From NCBI GenBank assembly GCA_025127975.1, contig JAHLYQ010000047.1, forward strand, positions 18,840 to 82,839: a DNA stretch of 64,000 nt, given 5' to 3'. Both the position numbers and the translations under genes were made by a program. This DNA comes from Synechococcus sp. CS-1331 (GTDB taxonomy: Bacteria; Cyanobacteriota; Cyanobacteriia; PCC-6307; Cyanobiaceae). Positions 16,411 to 26,150 of this stretch are shown piece by piece (within the stretch, counting starts at the first letter, position 1; each line of letters opens with the position of its first letter). The notes under the pieces were generated by a model. The model had not been told where the DNA came from. It saw only the letters and a list, made by a program, of their open reading frames with translations, and searched no databases.

Positions 16411-16797
16411 AGCATCCAGGAGAGCGTTTTTTACGAGGGTGGGCCGGCCAAGGGGGATCTGGTGTTCAACCTGCTCCTGGGGCTGACGCTGATCGGCATT
16501 CCCTTTGCCGTCGGAGCGATCGTGCGGGCCCTGTGGCTGCGCTTCCGCATCACCAGTCGCCGGATCGAAGTGAACGGCGGCTGGCTGGGCCGCGATCGCA
16601 CCCAGGTGGTGTACAGCCAAATCCGGGAGGTGCGCAGCGTGCCCCGGGGCTTCGGTCTGTGGGGCGACATGGTGCTGGTGCTGAACGACGGCTCCAAGCT
16701 GGAGATGCGCTCGGTGCCTGGCTTCCGCGAGCTGGAGACCTACATCGAGGAACGCCGACAGGCCAAGAGCTCCACACCGAAGGGCATGGCCGCCTAG
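16357..16797 (+). CDS. PH-domain (bPH2) membrane protein
   Basis: 146 residues from the ATG overlapping the rnpA stop. The N-terminus has three in-phase 18-base repeats, read as MSQDSS-MSKESG-MSKESK. One or two hydrophobic segments follow (LVFNLLLGLTLIGIPFAVGA, about 40-59), then a bacterial PH2 domain with FRITSRRIEVNGGWLGRDR, IREVRSVPRGFGLWGDMVLV and MRSVPGFRELETYIE. The domain occurs at this exact place between rnpA and yidC in many cyanobacteria. Function unproven. Confidence 0.88.
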   Translation: MSQDSSMSKESGMSKESKSIQESVFYEGGPAKGDLVFNLLLGLTLIGIPFAVGAIVRALWLRFRITSRRIEVNGGWLGRDRTQVVYSQIREVRSVPRGFGLWGDMVLVLNDGSKLEMRSVPGFRELETYIEERRQAKSSTPKGMAA

Positions 16798-16850
16798 ACC
16801 ATCAGTCACACTGAGCCAACGCTCCCCCCTACCCCCAGAGCCCCTCTGCC

Positions 16851-17978
16851 GTGATCGGGTACATCTCCGACAATCTGCTGCTTCCAATCCTCGATTTCTT
16901 TTACGGATTGGTGCCCAGCTACGGGCTGGCGATCATTGCCCTGACGGTGGTGATCCGGCTGGCGCTGTTCCCCCTGAGCGCCGGTTCGATCCGCAATGCC
17001 CGGCGCATGCGCATTGCCCAGCCCGCCATGCAGAAGCGGCAGGCCGAGATCAAGGCCAAGTACGCCTCCAACCCCCAGAAACAGCAGGAAGAACTGGGCC
17101 AGCTGATGAAGGAGTTCGGCAGCCCCCTGGCCGGCTGCCTGCCCCTGGTGGTGCAGATGCCGATCCTGTTTGCCCTGTTCGCCACCCTGCGGGGCTCACC
17201 GTTTGCCGATGTGCCCTACACCCTCAACCTCAAGGTGTTGCCCGCTGAGCAGATCGCCGCGGTGGAGCCGAAACCCTTCAACAGCGCCAGCCACTCGATC
17301 TTCATCACCGAAACCAGCCACGTGCCCGTCATTGCCAGCCTGGAGGGCGGCACCAAGCTGGGCGTGGGTGATTCGGCCCAGGTGAAGCTGCACACCAAAG
17401 AAGGCGAGAGCTTTGACTCCGTGCTCCAGGCCATCGAGCACGGCGACGCCTTCTCCCCCACCTGGAGCGTCAGCAAGGGCGAGGGAGTGGTGAGTGTCTC
17501 CAGCGATGGCACCATCACAGCCCTGGGCACCGGTGACGCCACCGTGGAGGCCAAGATCCCCGGCCTGGCGGCCCGCAGCGGCTTCCTGTTCATCAAGGCC
17601 CTGGGTCAGGTGGGCTTCATGACCGACGGAGCCGTGAACTGGGACATCGCGATCCTGGTGGCGGGCTTCGGCGCCAGCCTGTTTGCCTCCCAGATCCTCT
17701 CGGGCATGGGCATGCCGGCCAACCCCCAGCAGTCCACGGCCAACAAGATCACGCCGGTGATGATCACGGGCATGTTCCTGTTCTTCCCCCTGCCGGCCGG
17801 GGTGCTGCTCTACATGGTGGTGGCCAACATCTTCCAGGCCCTGCAGACCTTCCTGCTCAGCCGCGAAGCCCTGCCGGACAACCTGCAGGCGATCCTCGAC
17901 CAGCAGATGGCCCAGCAACCGGTCACGGTCAGCGCCAGTGGCAGCCGCATGCCCTTCGAGCCCAAGGGCAAGAAATAA
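16851..17978 (+). CDS. yidC: Membrane insertase YidC/Oxa1
   Basis: 375 residues from GTG. The first membrane helix ([20 protein letters not shown]) carries the Arg near residue 36 that contacts substrates. The cytosolic hairpin [20 protein letters not shown] and [20 protein letters not shown] follow. An extra segment, about residues 165-245, with [21 protein letters not shown] and [17 protein letters not shown] looks like a bacterial Ig-like (BIG2) domain in the loop before the last helices ([20 protein letters not shown]). Inserts membrane proteins with or after Sec. The Ig-like insert is absent from E. coli YidC. Confidence 0.95.
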   Translation: MIGYISDNLLLPILDFFYGLVPSYGLAIIALTVVIRLALFPLSAGSIRNARRMRIAQPAMQKRQAEIKAKYASNPQKQQEELGQLMKEFGSPLAGCLPLVVQMPILFALFATLRGSPFADVPYTLNLKVLPAEQIAAVEPKPFNSASHSIFITETSHVPVIASLEGGTKLGVGDSAQVKLHTKEGESFDSVLQAIEHGDAFSPTWSVSKGEGVVSVSSDGTITALGTGDATVEAKIPGLAARSGFLFIKALGQVGFMTDGAVNWDIAILVAGFGASLFASQILSGMGMPANPQQSTANKITPVMITGMFLFFPLPAGVLLYMVVANIFQALQTFLLSREALPDNLQAILDQQMAQQPVTVSASGSRMPFEPKGKK

Positions 17979-17995
17979 CCCACCCTCCTGAGCCC

Positions 17996-18475
17996 TTGCC
18001 CGACCAATCCGAGCCCGATCCCCTGCGCCCGCTTCCCCTTCAGGAGCTGCAGCACCTGGATGGGGGCCGCCACTGGCAGATCGGCCAGCCGATCGGCGGT
18101 CTGGCAACGCTCACGCCGGTGCGGGGCGAACTGCATGCCACCCACCGGGGCAATGTGCTGGAGGTGGAGGGCCATGCCGAAGCGATCATGACCCTCTGCT
18201 GCGACCGCTGCCTTCAGCACTTCAACATGACCCTGAGCGCCGCCAGCACGGAGCTGGTCTTGATCGGCGCGGCAGAGAGCGATGACGGCCAGCTAGTGGA
18301 AAGGCTCGATCCGAGGGGCAGCTTCGATCCGGAGCACTGGATCTTCGAGCAGCTGAGCTTGCAACTGCCGATCGTCAATCACTGCGGCAGCCACTGCCCG
18401 GGCCCTGCCACCTGGAGCAGCGCCAGCTCCGGCATCGACCCCCGCTGGCAGGCACTGCAGAACCTGACCCCCTAG
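17996..18475 (+). CDS. DUF177/YceD family protein
   Basis: 159 residues from TTG. LTPVRGELHATHRGNVLEVEG and EAIMTLCCDRCLQHFN are the DUF177 core; the CxxC pair and the later C-H-C near the end (NHCGSHC) suggest a metal-binding form. In other bacteria the gene neighbours rpmF and it is linked to 23S rRNA accumulation (YceD), and plant homologues act in plastid rRNA processing. It lies 17 bases after yidC and 10 before the AAA ATPase, so it is likely in the same operon. Confidence 0.85.
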   Translation: MPDQSEPDPLRPLPLQELQHLDGGRHWQIGQPIGGLATLTPVRGELHATHRGNVLEVEGHAEAIMTLCCDRCLQHFNMTLSAASTELVLIGAAESDDGQLVERLDPRGSFDPEHWIFEQLSLQLPIVNHCGSHCPGPATWSSASSGIDPRWQALQNLTP

Positions 18476-18485
18476 GCGAGCCGCC

Positions 18486-19964
18486 GTGACCGACAGCTGG
18501 GGCGACCAACTCGATCTCCTGATCCGCGCCCGCACGCCGATTCTCTGGATTCGCAGCCTGGAGGAGGAGCGGGTTGAAGCCCTGCTGGAGCAGGCAGCCC
18601 AACGGCTGGGCGGCCGCACCCTGCTCCGCTGGGACTTCATCGAGGGCCTGGGCGGCGCCCCCAACCGCAGCGGGGAGGCCGCCCGCAACCCGATGGCTGC
18701 CCTGGCCTGTCTCGATCCGCTGCCGCCCGAGCAGGCGGCCATGTTGGTGCTGCGCGATTTTCACCGCTACTGCGAGGATGCCGGCGTCTGCAGGCGTCTT
18801 CGCAACCTGGCGGCCAGCCTGCGCCAGGCACCCCGCACCCTGGTGATCACCGCCCCCGACTGGTCGATCCCAAGGGAGCTCGAGGACAGCATCACCCTGC
18901 TGGATCTGCCCCTCCCGGCTGCGGAGGAGATCCGAACCCTGCTGAGCACAATTGCCAATGCCAGTGGCCATCCCCTGAGCCCCGGGGTGGCCGAACAGCT
19001 CACCGCCGCCTGCCACGGGCTCAGCGAGCAGCGGGTGCGCCAGCTAGCTGCCCGGGCCCTGGCCCGGCGCGGCCAGCTCGGGGAGGAGGATCTGGCCGAG
19101 GTGCTGGAGGAGAAGCGTCAGGCGATCGCCAAGAGCGAGCTGCTGGAGTACTGCCCCAGCGAGGCCAGCCCCGCCGACATCGGTGGGCTCGAGGCCCTCA
19201 AGCACTGGCTGGAGCAGCGCCACATGGCCTTCAGCGAAGAGGCGATGCGCTATGGCCTGCCCCTGCCCCGCGGCGTGCTGCTGGTGGGTCCCCAGGGCAC
19301 GGGCAAATCGCTCACGGCCAAGGCGGTCGCCCACAGCTGGAGCATGCCCCTGCTGCGCCTGGATGTGGGCCGGCTGTTTGCCGGCTTGGTGGGGGCCTCC
19401 GAGGCCCGCACCCGCGACATGATCCAGCGGGCAGAGGCCATGGCGCCCTGCGTGCTCTGGATCGATGAGATCGACAAGGGGTTTGGGGGCGACTCCCGCA
19501 GCGATGGCGGCACCAGCCAGCGGGTACTGGGCACGGTGCTCACCTGGATGGCGGAGAAAACCAGCGCCGTCTTCGTGGTAGCCACGGCCAACGGGGTCGA
19601 CAAGCTACCGGCCGAGCTGCTGCGCAAGGGCCGCTTCGACGAGATCTTCCTGCTGGACCTACCCAGCGCCGAGGAACGCCGGGCGATTCTCGATCTGCAG
19701 CTGGGGCGCCGGCGACCCAGCCACACCATCCCGCTGGATGTGATGGTAGACCGCACGGGCGGCTTTTCCGGCGCCGAACTCGAGCAGACAGTGATCGAGG
19801 CCATGCACCTGGCCTTCGCCGAGCAGCGGGAATTCGGCGAGGCCGACCTGATCGCCGCCGCCAGCCAGGTGGTGCCACTTTCGCGCACCGCCCGGGAACA
19901 GCTGGAGGCCCTGCAGAGTTGGGCCAGGGGCGGCCGGGCCAGGCTGGCCAGCGCGCCGAGTTGA
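18486..19964 (+). CDS. ycf46: Ycf46-type AAA ATPase
   Basis: 492 residues from GTG. The N-terminal half includes TPILWIRSLEEERVE and AMLVLRDFHRY, as in plastid and cyanobacterial Ycf46. The AAA domain starts near residue 215 (IGGLEALKHWL). Walker A is GPQGTGKSLTAKA, Walker B CVLWIDEIDKG, sensor 1 VVATANGVDKLP, and the arginine-finger region is LLRKGRFDEIF. In cyanobacteria Ycf46 homologues affect inorganic-carbon use; mechanism unclear. All ATPase residues are intact. Confidence 0.92.
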   Translation: MTDSWGDQLDLLIRARTPILWIRSLEEERVEALLEQAAQRLGGRTLLRWDFIEGLGGAPNRSGEAARNPMAALACLDPLPPEQAAMLVLRDFHRYCEDAGVCRRLRNLAASLRQAPRTLVITAPDWSIPRELEDSITLLDLPLPAAEEIRTLLSTIANASGHPLSPGVAEQLTAACHGLSEQRVRQLAARALARRGQLGEEDLAEVLEEKRQAIAKSELLEYCPSEASPADIGGLEALKHWLEQRHMAFSEEAMRYGLPLPRGVLLVGPQGTGKSLTAKAVAHSWSMPLLRLDVGRLFAGLVGASEARTRDMIQRAEAMAPCVLWIDEIDKGFGGDSRSDGGTSQRVLGTVLTWMAEKTSAVFVVATANGVDKLPAELLRKGRFDEIFLLDLPSAEERRAILDLQLGRRRPSHTIPLDVMVDRTGGFSGAELEQTVIEAMHLAFAEQREFGEADLIAAASQVVPLSRTAREQLEALQSWARGGRARLASAPS

Positions 19965-20068
19965 TGTCGGGGAGTAACGAACTTAGACGGCAGGTAACAA
20001 GGCTTGCCCCCAGGCCTACTCAGCCCAAGTTCATACCCCTACGGTCGGGTCCATACGCCTCCTCCGCC

Positions 20069-20242
20069 ATGACCCCGACCCCCCACAGCCGTCCGGACAT
20101 GGTCAACCAGCTGGCCGTTGCCTGCCTGGGCGCCGGGGTTGTGACCACGGTGGCGGTGGCCCAGGGGCAGAACCCCCTTACGGCCCTAGCCATCACCCTG
20201 TTTTCCGCCCTGGCCGCCGTGATGGTCGGCCAGGTGCTCTGA
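20069..20242 (+). CDS. Small membrane protein
   Basis: 57 residues, mostly one or two hydrophobic stretches (QLAVACLGAGVVTTVAVAQG and ALAITLFSALAAVMVGQVL). The ATG at 20069 is preferred; the frame is open further upstream inside the end of ycf46. Not a recognised family. The gene ends 22 bases from the convergent mscS stop. Confidence 0.5.
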   Translation: MTPTPHSRPDMVNQLAVACLGAGVVTTVAVAQGQNPLTALAITLFSALAAVMVGQVL

Positions 20243-20264
20243 TCAGATCAGATGCTCTGAGAGA

Positions 20265-21080
20265 TCAGTTGGCTGAGGGATCGGCCATCGCCACGGGAAT
20301 GCGGGGAACGGGGAAACCGTTGCTGCCCAGCACATCGACAATCATGCGGTTGGTGTCGAAATACACCTGCCAGTAGTTGTCGGTGTGGGTGTAAGGACGG
20401 ACAGCCAGCCGGGGCCCACGCTCGCTGAATTCCAGCACCTCCACATCGCCTCCCATGCCCTCAAATTGATTGGGCACCCGCTTGAGTCCCTCCTTCAGCA
20501 AGGCGATGGCTCGGCCCACGTCCGCTGAGTTGTCGAGCTGGGCAACCAGTTCAACCCGGCGGTAGCCGTGGACGGAATAGTTCTGGATGGTGTCGCCGAA
20601 CAATTTGCCGTTGGGCACGATGTTGCGCACGTTGTCGGGTGCCAGCAGCGAGGTGACGAACATGCCGATTTCCTCCACAGTGCCGGTGATCCCGGCAGCG
20701 GTGATGAAATCGCCCACACTGAAGGGCCGGAAAACCTGCAGGAAAACCCCGGCGGCGAAATTGCCGAGCATGCCGCTCCAGGCTGCCCCAACCGCCACGC
20801 CGGCGCCGGCGAGCAGGGCCGCGAAGCTGGCTGTCTGGATGCCGAAGAAGCCCAGAATGGCCACCACTAGGATCACCCGAAGCACAGCTCCGAGGATGTT
20901 GATCAAATAGGCGACGACAGTGGCATCAAGGGCGCTTTGGCGCAAACTTTTGCGCATAATGCGCATTGCCATCTGAATCAGCCAGCCACCGGCAATCCAG
21001 AGGGCAACGGCCCCTACCAGCTTGAGCACAAAGGGCACAATCGTGCTCGCCAGAAGCAAGGAGAAATCTGGGATCGGCAT
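20265..21080 (-). CDS. MscS-type mechanosensitive channel
   Basis: 271 residues from MPIPDF; an upstream ATG would add 19. It has an N-terminal helix near 10-40 and pore helices about 60-110. Gly/Ala-rich AALLAGAGVAVGAAWSGMLGNFAAG matches MscS TM3, and FRPFSVGDFITAAGITGTVEEI is the MscS beta domain start. TSLLAPDNVRNIVPNGKLFGD is the conserved lip. It opens under hypo-osmotic stretch to release solutes. Divergent from the cysteine lyase-like gene, 23 bases between starts. Confidence 0.92.
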   Translation of the reverse strand: MPIPDFSLLLASTIVPFVLKLVGAVALWIAGGWLIQMAMRIMRKSLRQSALDATVVAYLINILGAVLRVILVVAILGFFGIQTASFAALLAGAGVAVGAAWSGMLGNFAAGVFLQVFRPFSVGDFITAAGITGTVEEIGMFVTSLLAPDNVRNIVPNGKLFGDTIQNYSVHGYRRVELVAQLDNSADVGRAIALLKEGLKRVPNQFEGMGGDVEVLEFSERGPRLAVRPYTHTDNYWQVYFDTNRMIVDVLGSNGFPVPRIPVAMADPSAN

Positions 21081-21103
21081 TAATTCGAAGCAAACAGCAG
21101 TCA

Positions 21104-22330
21104 ATGCGAATTCAGAAATTGACAAACAAGGATTCAAAAAGTCAGGATATAAACACAGGCCCCGAACTGCCGGCTGATTTCCGCGCCCAGCTCCCCGCTC
21201 TGGCCAACAAGACCTACTTCAACTACGGCGGCCAGGGCCCCCTGCCGAGCTCCTCCCTCGAGGCCATCACGGCCGCCTGGCGCACCATCCAGGAGCTGGG
21301 CCCATTTTCCGGCGCCGTCTGGCCGTTTGTGGAACAAACCACCAGCCAGCTGCGCCAGCACCTAGCCGACTGGTTTGGCGTGCCATCGCACCGGCTGGCC
21401 TTCAGCGAAAACGTAACCAGTGGCTGCGTACTGCCGCTCTGGGGCCTGCCCTGGCAGGCCGGCGACGAACTCCTGATCAGCGACTGCGAGCACCCGGGGG
21501 TGGTGGCCGCCTGCCGCGAACTGGCCCACCGCCAGGCGCTGACGATTTCGACCCTGCCTGTGGCGGATCTGCGCGGCACTGCCGCTGACACAAACAAGCA
21601 GGTGCTGCAGCGATTGGATCGCCAGCTCAGCCCCGCCACCCGATTGGTTGTGCTTTCACACCTGCTCTGGAATACGGGCCAGGTGATGCCGATTGCAGCG
21701 GTGGCAAGCCAGCTCAGCTCACACCCCAAGCATCCCTGGCTGCTGGTGGACGGGGCCCAATCCCTTGGAGCCATTCCAATCGAAACTGCAGCCGCGGCTG
21801 CCGACATCTACGGCTGCACCGGCCATAAGTGGTGTTGTGGGCCCGAGGGACTGGGCGCTGTGGCCCTATCGGAGCGGGTGGTGCGCGAGGCCAGACCCAC
21901 CCTGATCGGATGGCGCAGCCTTAGCCACGCAGCCAGCGGCCAGAGCGAATTTCACACCGACAGCCGGCGCTTTGAAGTGGCCACCTCCTGCATACCCCTT
22001 TGCGCTGGGCTGGAGCAATCCCTGCACCTGCTGGAGGCGCAAGGCACAGCCGAAGAGCGCCTGGCCCTGATTCAGCAGCGCAGCGGCTATCTCTGGCAAG
22101 GACTGCAGGCCAACCCCCGGGTCCGCACCCTGTTGGAGCTGCCGCCACCAGCGGGGCTGGTGAGCTTTGAGCTCAGCGGCGAAAATCCAGAATGTGTAGT
22201 GAAGCGCTTGGGTGAACAGGGCATCTGGCTGCGCAGCCTCGACGATCCCCACTGCCTGCGGGCCTGCACCCACATCACCAGCACCGAAGCTGAGATCGAG
22301 CAGCTGCTTGGAGCTTTGCAAACGCTCTGA
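21104..22330 (+). CDS. Class V aminotransferase fold, L-cysteine/cystine C-S lyase-like
   Basis: 408 residues. NKTYFNYGGQGPLPSSSLEAI is the N-terminal motif of the cyanobacterial C-DES lyase group. TSGCVLPLWGLPW binds the PLP phosphate, WLLVDGAQSLGAIPIE has the Asp and Gln over PLP, and YGCTGHKWCCGPEG holds the Schiff-base Lys. C-DES splits cystine/cysteine to a persulfide, pyruvate and ammonia and can feed Fe-S assembly; NifS-type desulfurase activity is the main alternative. Full length and intact. Confidence 0.87.
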   Translation: MRIQKLTNKDSKSQDINTGPELPADFRAQLPALANKTYFNYGGQGPLPSSSLEAITAAWRTIQELGPFSGAVWPFVEQTTSQLRQHLADWFGVPSHRLAFSENVTSGCVLPLWGLPWQAGDELLISDCEHPGVVAACRELAHRQALTISTLPVADLRGTAADTNKQVLQRLDRQLSPATRLVVLSHLLWNTGQVMPIAAVASQLSSHPKHPWLLVDGAQSLGAIPIETAAAAADIYGCTGHKWCCGPEGLGAVALSERVVREARPTLIGWRSLSHAASGQSEFHTDSRRFEVATSCIPLCAGLEQSLHLLEAQGTAEERLALIQQRSGYLWQGLQANPRVRTLLELPPPAGLVSFELSGENPECVVKRLGEQGIWLRSLDDPHCLRACTHITSTEAEIEQLLGALQTL

Positions 22331-22347
22331 GTCGCTCCCAACTCCAA

Positions 22348-22371
22348 ACAAAAAAGGGGCTTACGCCCCTT
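22348..22371 (-). terminator. Rho-independent terminator of the aquaporin transcript
   Basis: On the minus strand AAGGGGC-GTAA-GCCCCTT is followed by a run of T (plus-strand A run at 22350-22355). It lies 34 bases past the true end of the aquaporin frame at 22405, supporting that end. On the plus strand the hairpin lacks a T tract. Confidence 0.8.
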
Positions 22372-22404
22372 ATCTAGATCCAGCTTGCCTAGATCTTATT
22401 GCGA

Positions 22405-23164
22405 TCAGGAAGCCTCGTCGCTGAACACATTGCGATATACCCAGCCAGCCAGCAGGGCGCCCACAATCGGCGCCAGCCAGAACAACCAGAGCTGACCCAT
22501 CGCTTCCACTCCGGCCTCAAACAGCCACTGCAGTGCTACGGGCAGGGTTAACCGATGTGTTGGTCACCGGGATGCTGATCATGTGAATCAGCGCCAAGGT
22601 GAGGCCGATAGCAAGGCCAGCAAAACCAGATGGTGCCAGACGATCGGTAGCCCCAATAATCACCAAGAGGAAGAAGAAGGTGAGCACCAGCTCCACGATC
22701 AAGGCCGCCCAGAAGCCATAGCCACCCGGCGAATGGCTGCCCCACCCATTTGTTGCAAGCGGGTTGCTGCCAGACATTACTAAATCAAACGCCGGTCCAC
22801 CGGCCACCACCAGCTTGATGAAACCTCCGGCCAGCACACCCCCAATCACCTGAGCCAATATGTAAGGCAGCAGCTCCGAACCCTTCATTCGGCCGCTTGC
22901 CCAAAGGCCGAAGCTCACCGCCGGGTTGAGGTGACATCCAGAGATGTGGCCAATTGCATAGGCCATCGTCACCACCGTGAGGCCAAAGGCCAGCGACACG
23001 CCCAGAAAACCCAGACCAAAGGGATTGCCCGGGGCAATATCAGCTCCCGTGATGTACGGGAAATTAGCGGCGATTGCGGCACTGCCACAGCCCCCCAACA
23101 CCAGCCAAAAAGTACCGAAGCCTTCGGCAAGAAGCTTCCTGCCCATTGGAATAGAGGTTGCCAC
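22405..23164 (-). pseudogene. aqpZ: Aquaporin (MIP family) with a C-terminal frameshift
   Basis: The first frame (22517-23164, 215 codons) has MIP helices, the first NPA box ([13 protein letters not shown]) and the second ([14 protein letters not shown]). It then stops at TGA immediately, without the last helix. One base added near 22523 (GGCTG to GGCNCTG) restores [10 protein letters not shown], then [17 protein letters not shown] and a natural stop at 22405, which is what aquaporins look like. A single-base deletion is therefore likely, real or a sequencing error. Family role: water channel, possibly CO2 or glycerol. Confidence 0.85.
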
Positions 23165-23248
23165 AAAGGTTACTGAAATAGCAGGCTGAGATTATCCCGA
23201 GCTCCTAGCGAAATTACCCAATCAGGAACATTCCGAAGCATTCAGCCC

Positions 23249-24742
23249 CTAGGTGGTCCGCCGGCGGCGCAGGGCTTTCTCCGCCTCTTCCCGATCGTCG
23301 AAGTGAACCTTGGTGGTGCCGAGAATCTGGTAGTCCTCATGGCCCTTGCCGGCGATCAGCACCAGATCCCCAGGTGCGGCCGTGGCGATGGCGGCGGCGA
23401 TGGCTTCCGCCCGGTCGGCCTCGACCTGAGTGGATCCTCCAGGAGGAATGCCCGCCACCACGTCGGCCAGGATCTGCTGGGGGTCTTCGGTGCGGGGGTT
23501 GTCGGAGGTGACCACCACCTGGTCGGCCAGCCGCGCTGCGATGGCACCCATCTGGGGGCGCTTGCTGCGGTCGCGGTCGCCGCCGCAGCCAAACACGCAG
23601 ACCAATCGGCCACTGGTGAAGGGCCGGCAGGCCGCCAGGGCGTTTTCCAGGCCATCGGGAGTGTGGGCGTAATCCACCAGCACCGCCGGAGCCCCCTGGC
23701 CATCCCCCACCACCACCCGCTCCATGCGGCCGGGCACGCCGCCGAAGCTGGCCAGACCATCGAGCAACCGGGGCAGGGGGACTCCCTGCTGTACCAGGGC
23801 TCCAACCGCCTGCAGCAGGTTCATCAGGTTGAAGCGCCCCACCAGCGGCGAGTGGAATGGCCCCTCCCCCGCCGGCGTCCGCAGCACCCCACGCACGCCA
23901 GCTGCGCCGAGCTGCAGCTCAGCGATGAACAGCTCGGCACTGGGGTCTTCCAGGGAGCTGCGCCAGCAGCTCGCGCCCAGCCGAGCCGCCAGCTGGGCAC
24001 CCCAGGGGTCATCAGCGTTCACCACCGCCCCGCCCGCCAGCAACGGCTCGGCAAACAGCAGGGCCTTGGCCTCGAAGTAGGCCTGCATCGAAGGGTGGTA
24101 GTCGAGGTGGTCCTGAGTGAGATTGGTAAACACGGCACCGGCGAACCGGCAGCCCGCCACCCGCTGCTGATCCAGGGCATGGGAGCTCACCTCCATGGCA
24201 CCGATCTGGGCACCGGCCTCGACGGCCTGGGCCAGCTGGGCCTGGAGCAGGTCGGCGAAGGCGGTGGTGTGCTGGGCGGTGACGCTCTGACCGGGCCAGC
24301 GGTTCACCAGGGTGCCGAACAGGGCCGCCGGCCGGCCGGCAGCAGCGGCCAGATGCTCAATCAGGTGGGTGGTGGTGGTTTTGCCATTGGTACCGGTGAC
24401 CCCGATCAAGGAGAGTCGCTGGCTTGGCTGGCCCCAAAACTCAGCCGCCAGCAACCCCGCCCAGCGGGCCAGGGGATCGGCTGCCACCAGCACCCCATCC
24501 CCCGGGCCAGGCAGCTGGGCCGCGGCCGCCGCAGGACTGATCACGGCCGCCAGAGCCCCGGCCCGAAGGGCCTGGGGCCAAAAGCAGCCCCCATCCACCT
24601 GGGTGCCTGGCAACCCCACAAACAGGGAACCGGGCCCTACTCGGCGGGAATCGCAACTGATGCCGGCCAGCTCCCCATCCGGCAAGTCCGCCGGCACTTC
24701 CAGACCCACCTGCCGCAGCAGCGGATGGAGCAGCTGGGTCAT
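23249..24742 (-). CDS. murE: UDP-MurNAc-L-Ala-D-Glu:meso-DAP ligase
   Basis: 497 residues. The ATP site is [19 protein letters not shown] (about 113-131). The Mur-ligase central region includes [19 protein letters not shown] and [26 protein letters not shown] starts the C-terminal domain, and SDNPRTEDP is the DNPR motif that selects meso-diaminopimelate. [10 protein letters not shown] follows. Adds the third residue to the peptidoglycan stem in the cytoplasm. No other mur gene adjoins it here; murA and ddl are elsewhere in this window. Confidence 0.97.
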   Translation of the reverse strand: MTQLLHPLLRQVGLEVPADLPDGELAGISCDSRRVGPGSLFVGLPGTQVDGGCFWPQALRAGALAAVISPAAAAAQLPGPGDGVLVAADPLARWAGLLAAEFWGQPSQRLSLIGVTGTNGKTTTTHLIEHLAAAAGRPAALFGTLVNRWPGQSVTAQHTTAFADLLQAQLAQAVEAGAQIGAMEVSSHALDQQRVAGCRFAGAVFTNLTQDHLDYHPSMQAYFEAKALLFAEPLLAGGAVVNADDPWGAQLAARLGASCWRSSLEDPSAELFIAELQLGAAGVRGVLRTPAGEGPFHSPLVGRFNLMNLLQAVGALVQQGVPLPRLLDGLASFGGVPGRMERVVVGDGQGAPAVLVDYAHTPDGLENALAACRPFTSGRLVCVFGCGGDRDRSKRPQMGAIAARLADQVVVTSDNPRTEDPQQILADVVAGIPPGGSTQVEADRAEAIAAAIATAAPGDLVLIAGKGHEDYQILGTTKVHFDDREEAEKALRRRRTT

Positions 24743-24769
24743 GGCACCAGTTGGCTGAATGGGGCCTTT

Positions 24770-25042
24770 CTAAGCCTCCTGGGCGAAAAAGCCCTGCTTC
24801 TGCAACCAAACCTGCAAGCCGGCCCCGGCCAGCCGCGGCGGCACCCGAGGCAACTCCCGATCCCCAGCCGATGAGCGCAGCAGCAACACGGGCACCTCCA
24901 GCCCGTAGCGATGCTGCAGGGCCGGCTCGGTGTCCACATCAATCACCACAACTGGCGGCGCTGGCGCCAGGGCGGCCAGCTTCTGGCCAAGGCCCTCACA
25001 CAGGCAGCAGCCCTTGCGGGTTATCAGAACCAGCGAATTCAT
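24770..25042 (-). CDS. Glutaredoxin-like DUF836 protein
   Basis: 90 residues. LVLITRKGCCLCEGLGQKL is a thioredoxin-fold start with a CxxC (CCLC) site, followed by VVIDVDTEPALQHRYGLEVP and the cis-Pro VPVLLL. Matches the small glutaredoxin-like DUF836 group. A thiol-disulfide role is inferred from the fold. Ends 27 bases before murE and begins one base before the yidD stop, so yidD, this gene and murE may be one transcript. Confidence 0.85.
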   Translation of the reverse strand: MNSLVLITRKGCCLCEGLGQKLAALAPAPPVVVIDVDTEPALQHRYGLEVPVLLLRSSAGDRELPRVPPRLAGAGLQVWLQKQGFFAQEA

Positions 25043-25363
25043 CTAATCGGGCACGGGATCACAGCCGCAGGGGGTGAACGGATGGCAGCGCAGTAGCCGC
25101 CGCAGGGTGAGCCAGCTGCCGCGCCAGGGGCCATGGCGACTGATCGCCTCGAGGCCGTAGGCGCTGCAGCTGGGAATGAAGCGGCAGCGGGGGCCCAGCA
25201 GGGGCGAGAGCCAGCGGCGGTAGAGGCCAATCAAGCCAAGCAACAGAGCCGCCACCAGCCCGGCCACCCCCCCGGGGCCAGCAGCTTCGAGCGACGCCAG
25301 CGTCGGCTCGGGCTGCAGCTCTAGGTCGCGCGGCCCAACCGATAAGATCGATCGTTGGCGCAT
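25043..25363 (-). CDS. yidD: Membrane protein insertion efficiency factor YidD
   Basis: 106 residues from the ATG at 25363, with an N-terminal extension and a hydrophobic stretch ([20 protein letters not shown]). [19 protein letters not shown] and [15 protein letters not shown] hold the conserved Cys-rich YidD motifs. The classic length is 70-85, so a later start is possible. In many bacteria yidD lies between rnpA and yidC; here it is separate, 25 kb map space from that operon. Confidence 0.92.
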   Translation of the reverse strand: MRQRSILSVGPRDLELQPEPTLASLEAAGPGGVAGLVAALLLGLIGLYRRWLSPLLGPRCRFIPSCSAYGLEAISRHGPWRGSWLTLRRLLRCHPFTPCGCDPVPD

Positions 25364-25453
25364 CAAGGTGCGAGCAGACGGGTTCACCCAGCATGCTCGA
25401 AGCCACGGCGCCATGGGGGCCTGTCGCTTCCCTCGTCCTTTGAATACCTCTTC

Positions 25454-26062
25454 ATGTCTCGCTACCGCGGCCCTCGTCTGAGGATCACGCGGCGCTTGGG
25501 AGACCTTCCCGGTCTCACCCGTAAGTCCGCCAAGCGGTCTTATCCCCCCGGTCAGCACGGCCAAGCCCGTCGCAAGCGCTCCGAATACGCCATCCGCCTG
25601 GAAGAGAAGCAGAAGCTTCGCTTCAACTACGGCATCTCCGAGCGCCAGCTCGTGCGCTACGTCAAGAAAGCGCGCGCCCAGGAGGGTTCCACCGGAACCA
25701 ACCTGCTGAAGCTGCTCGAGAGCCGCCTCGACAATGTGTGCTTCCGCCTGGGGTTTGGTCCCACCGTGCCCGGTGCCCGCCAGCTGGTGAACCATGGCCA
25801 CGTGACCGTCAACAACCGTGTTGTGGACATCCCCAGCTACCAGTGCAAGGCCGGCGACGTGATCGTCATCCGCGAGCGCAAACAGAGCAAGAAGCTGGCT
25901 GAGGGCAACCTGGAATTCCCGGGCCTGGCAAACATCCCACCCCACCTTGAGCTCGACAAGAACAAGCTCACAGCCAAGGTGATCAGCAAGTGCGAGCGCG
26001 AGTGGGTCGCCCTCGAAATCAACGAACTGCTGGTGGTCGAGTTCTATAGCCGCAAGGTTTGA
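25454..26062 (+). CDS. rpsD: Ribosomal protein uS4
   Basis: 202 residues, normal for cyanobacteria. [16 protein letters not shown] is the start; [20 protein letters not shown] and the S4 RNA-binding fold ([31 protein letters not shown]) are intact. Early assembly protein of the 30S subunit. The start is the ATG after AT-rich TACCTCTTC rather than the upstream open frame. It is followed by a strong terminator. Confidence 0.97.
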   Translation: MSRYRGPRLRITRRLGDLPGLTRKSAKRSYPPGQHGQARRKRSEYAIRLEEKQKLRFNYGISERQLVRYVKKARAQEGSTGTNLLKLLESRLDNVCFRLGFGPTVPGARQLVNHGHVTVNNRVVDIPSYQCKAGDVIVIRERKQSKKLAEGNLEFPGLANIPPHLELDKNKLTAKVISKCEREWVALEINELLVVEFYSRKV

Positions 26063-26082
26063 TCCTCCTGGATCCCTTTTCA

Positions 26083-26117
26083 AGCAGCCCCCGCTGCGGC
26101 TGGGGCTGCTTTTTTTT
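26083..26117 (+). terminator. Rho-independent terminator of rpsD
   Basis: AGCAGCCCC (26083) pairs with GGGGCTGCT (26102-26110), followed by a run of eight T. It begins 20 bases after the stop. Confidence 0.9.
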
Positions 26118-26150
26118 GGCCGGCCGATCGGCCGGCGTTCGCAAGAACCC

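Noticed and set aside
23303-24874. 523-codon plus-strand ORF
   Set aside because: It lies antisense to the well-supported murE and has the Gly/His/Gln-rich content typical of shadow frames in GC-rich DNA.
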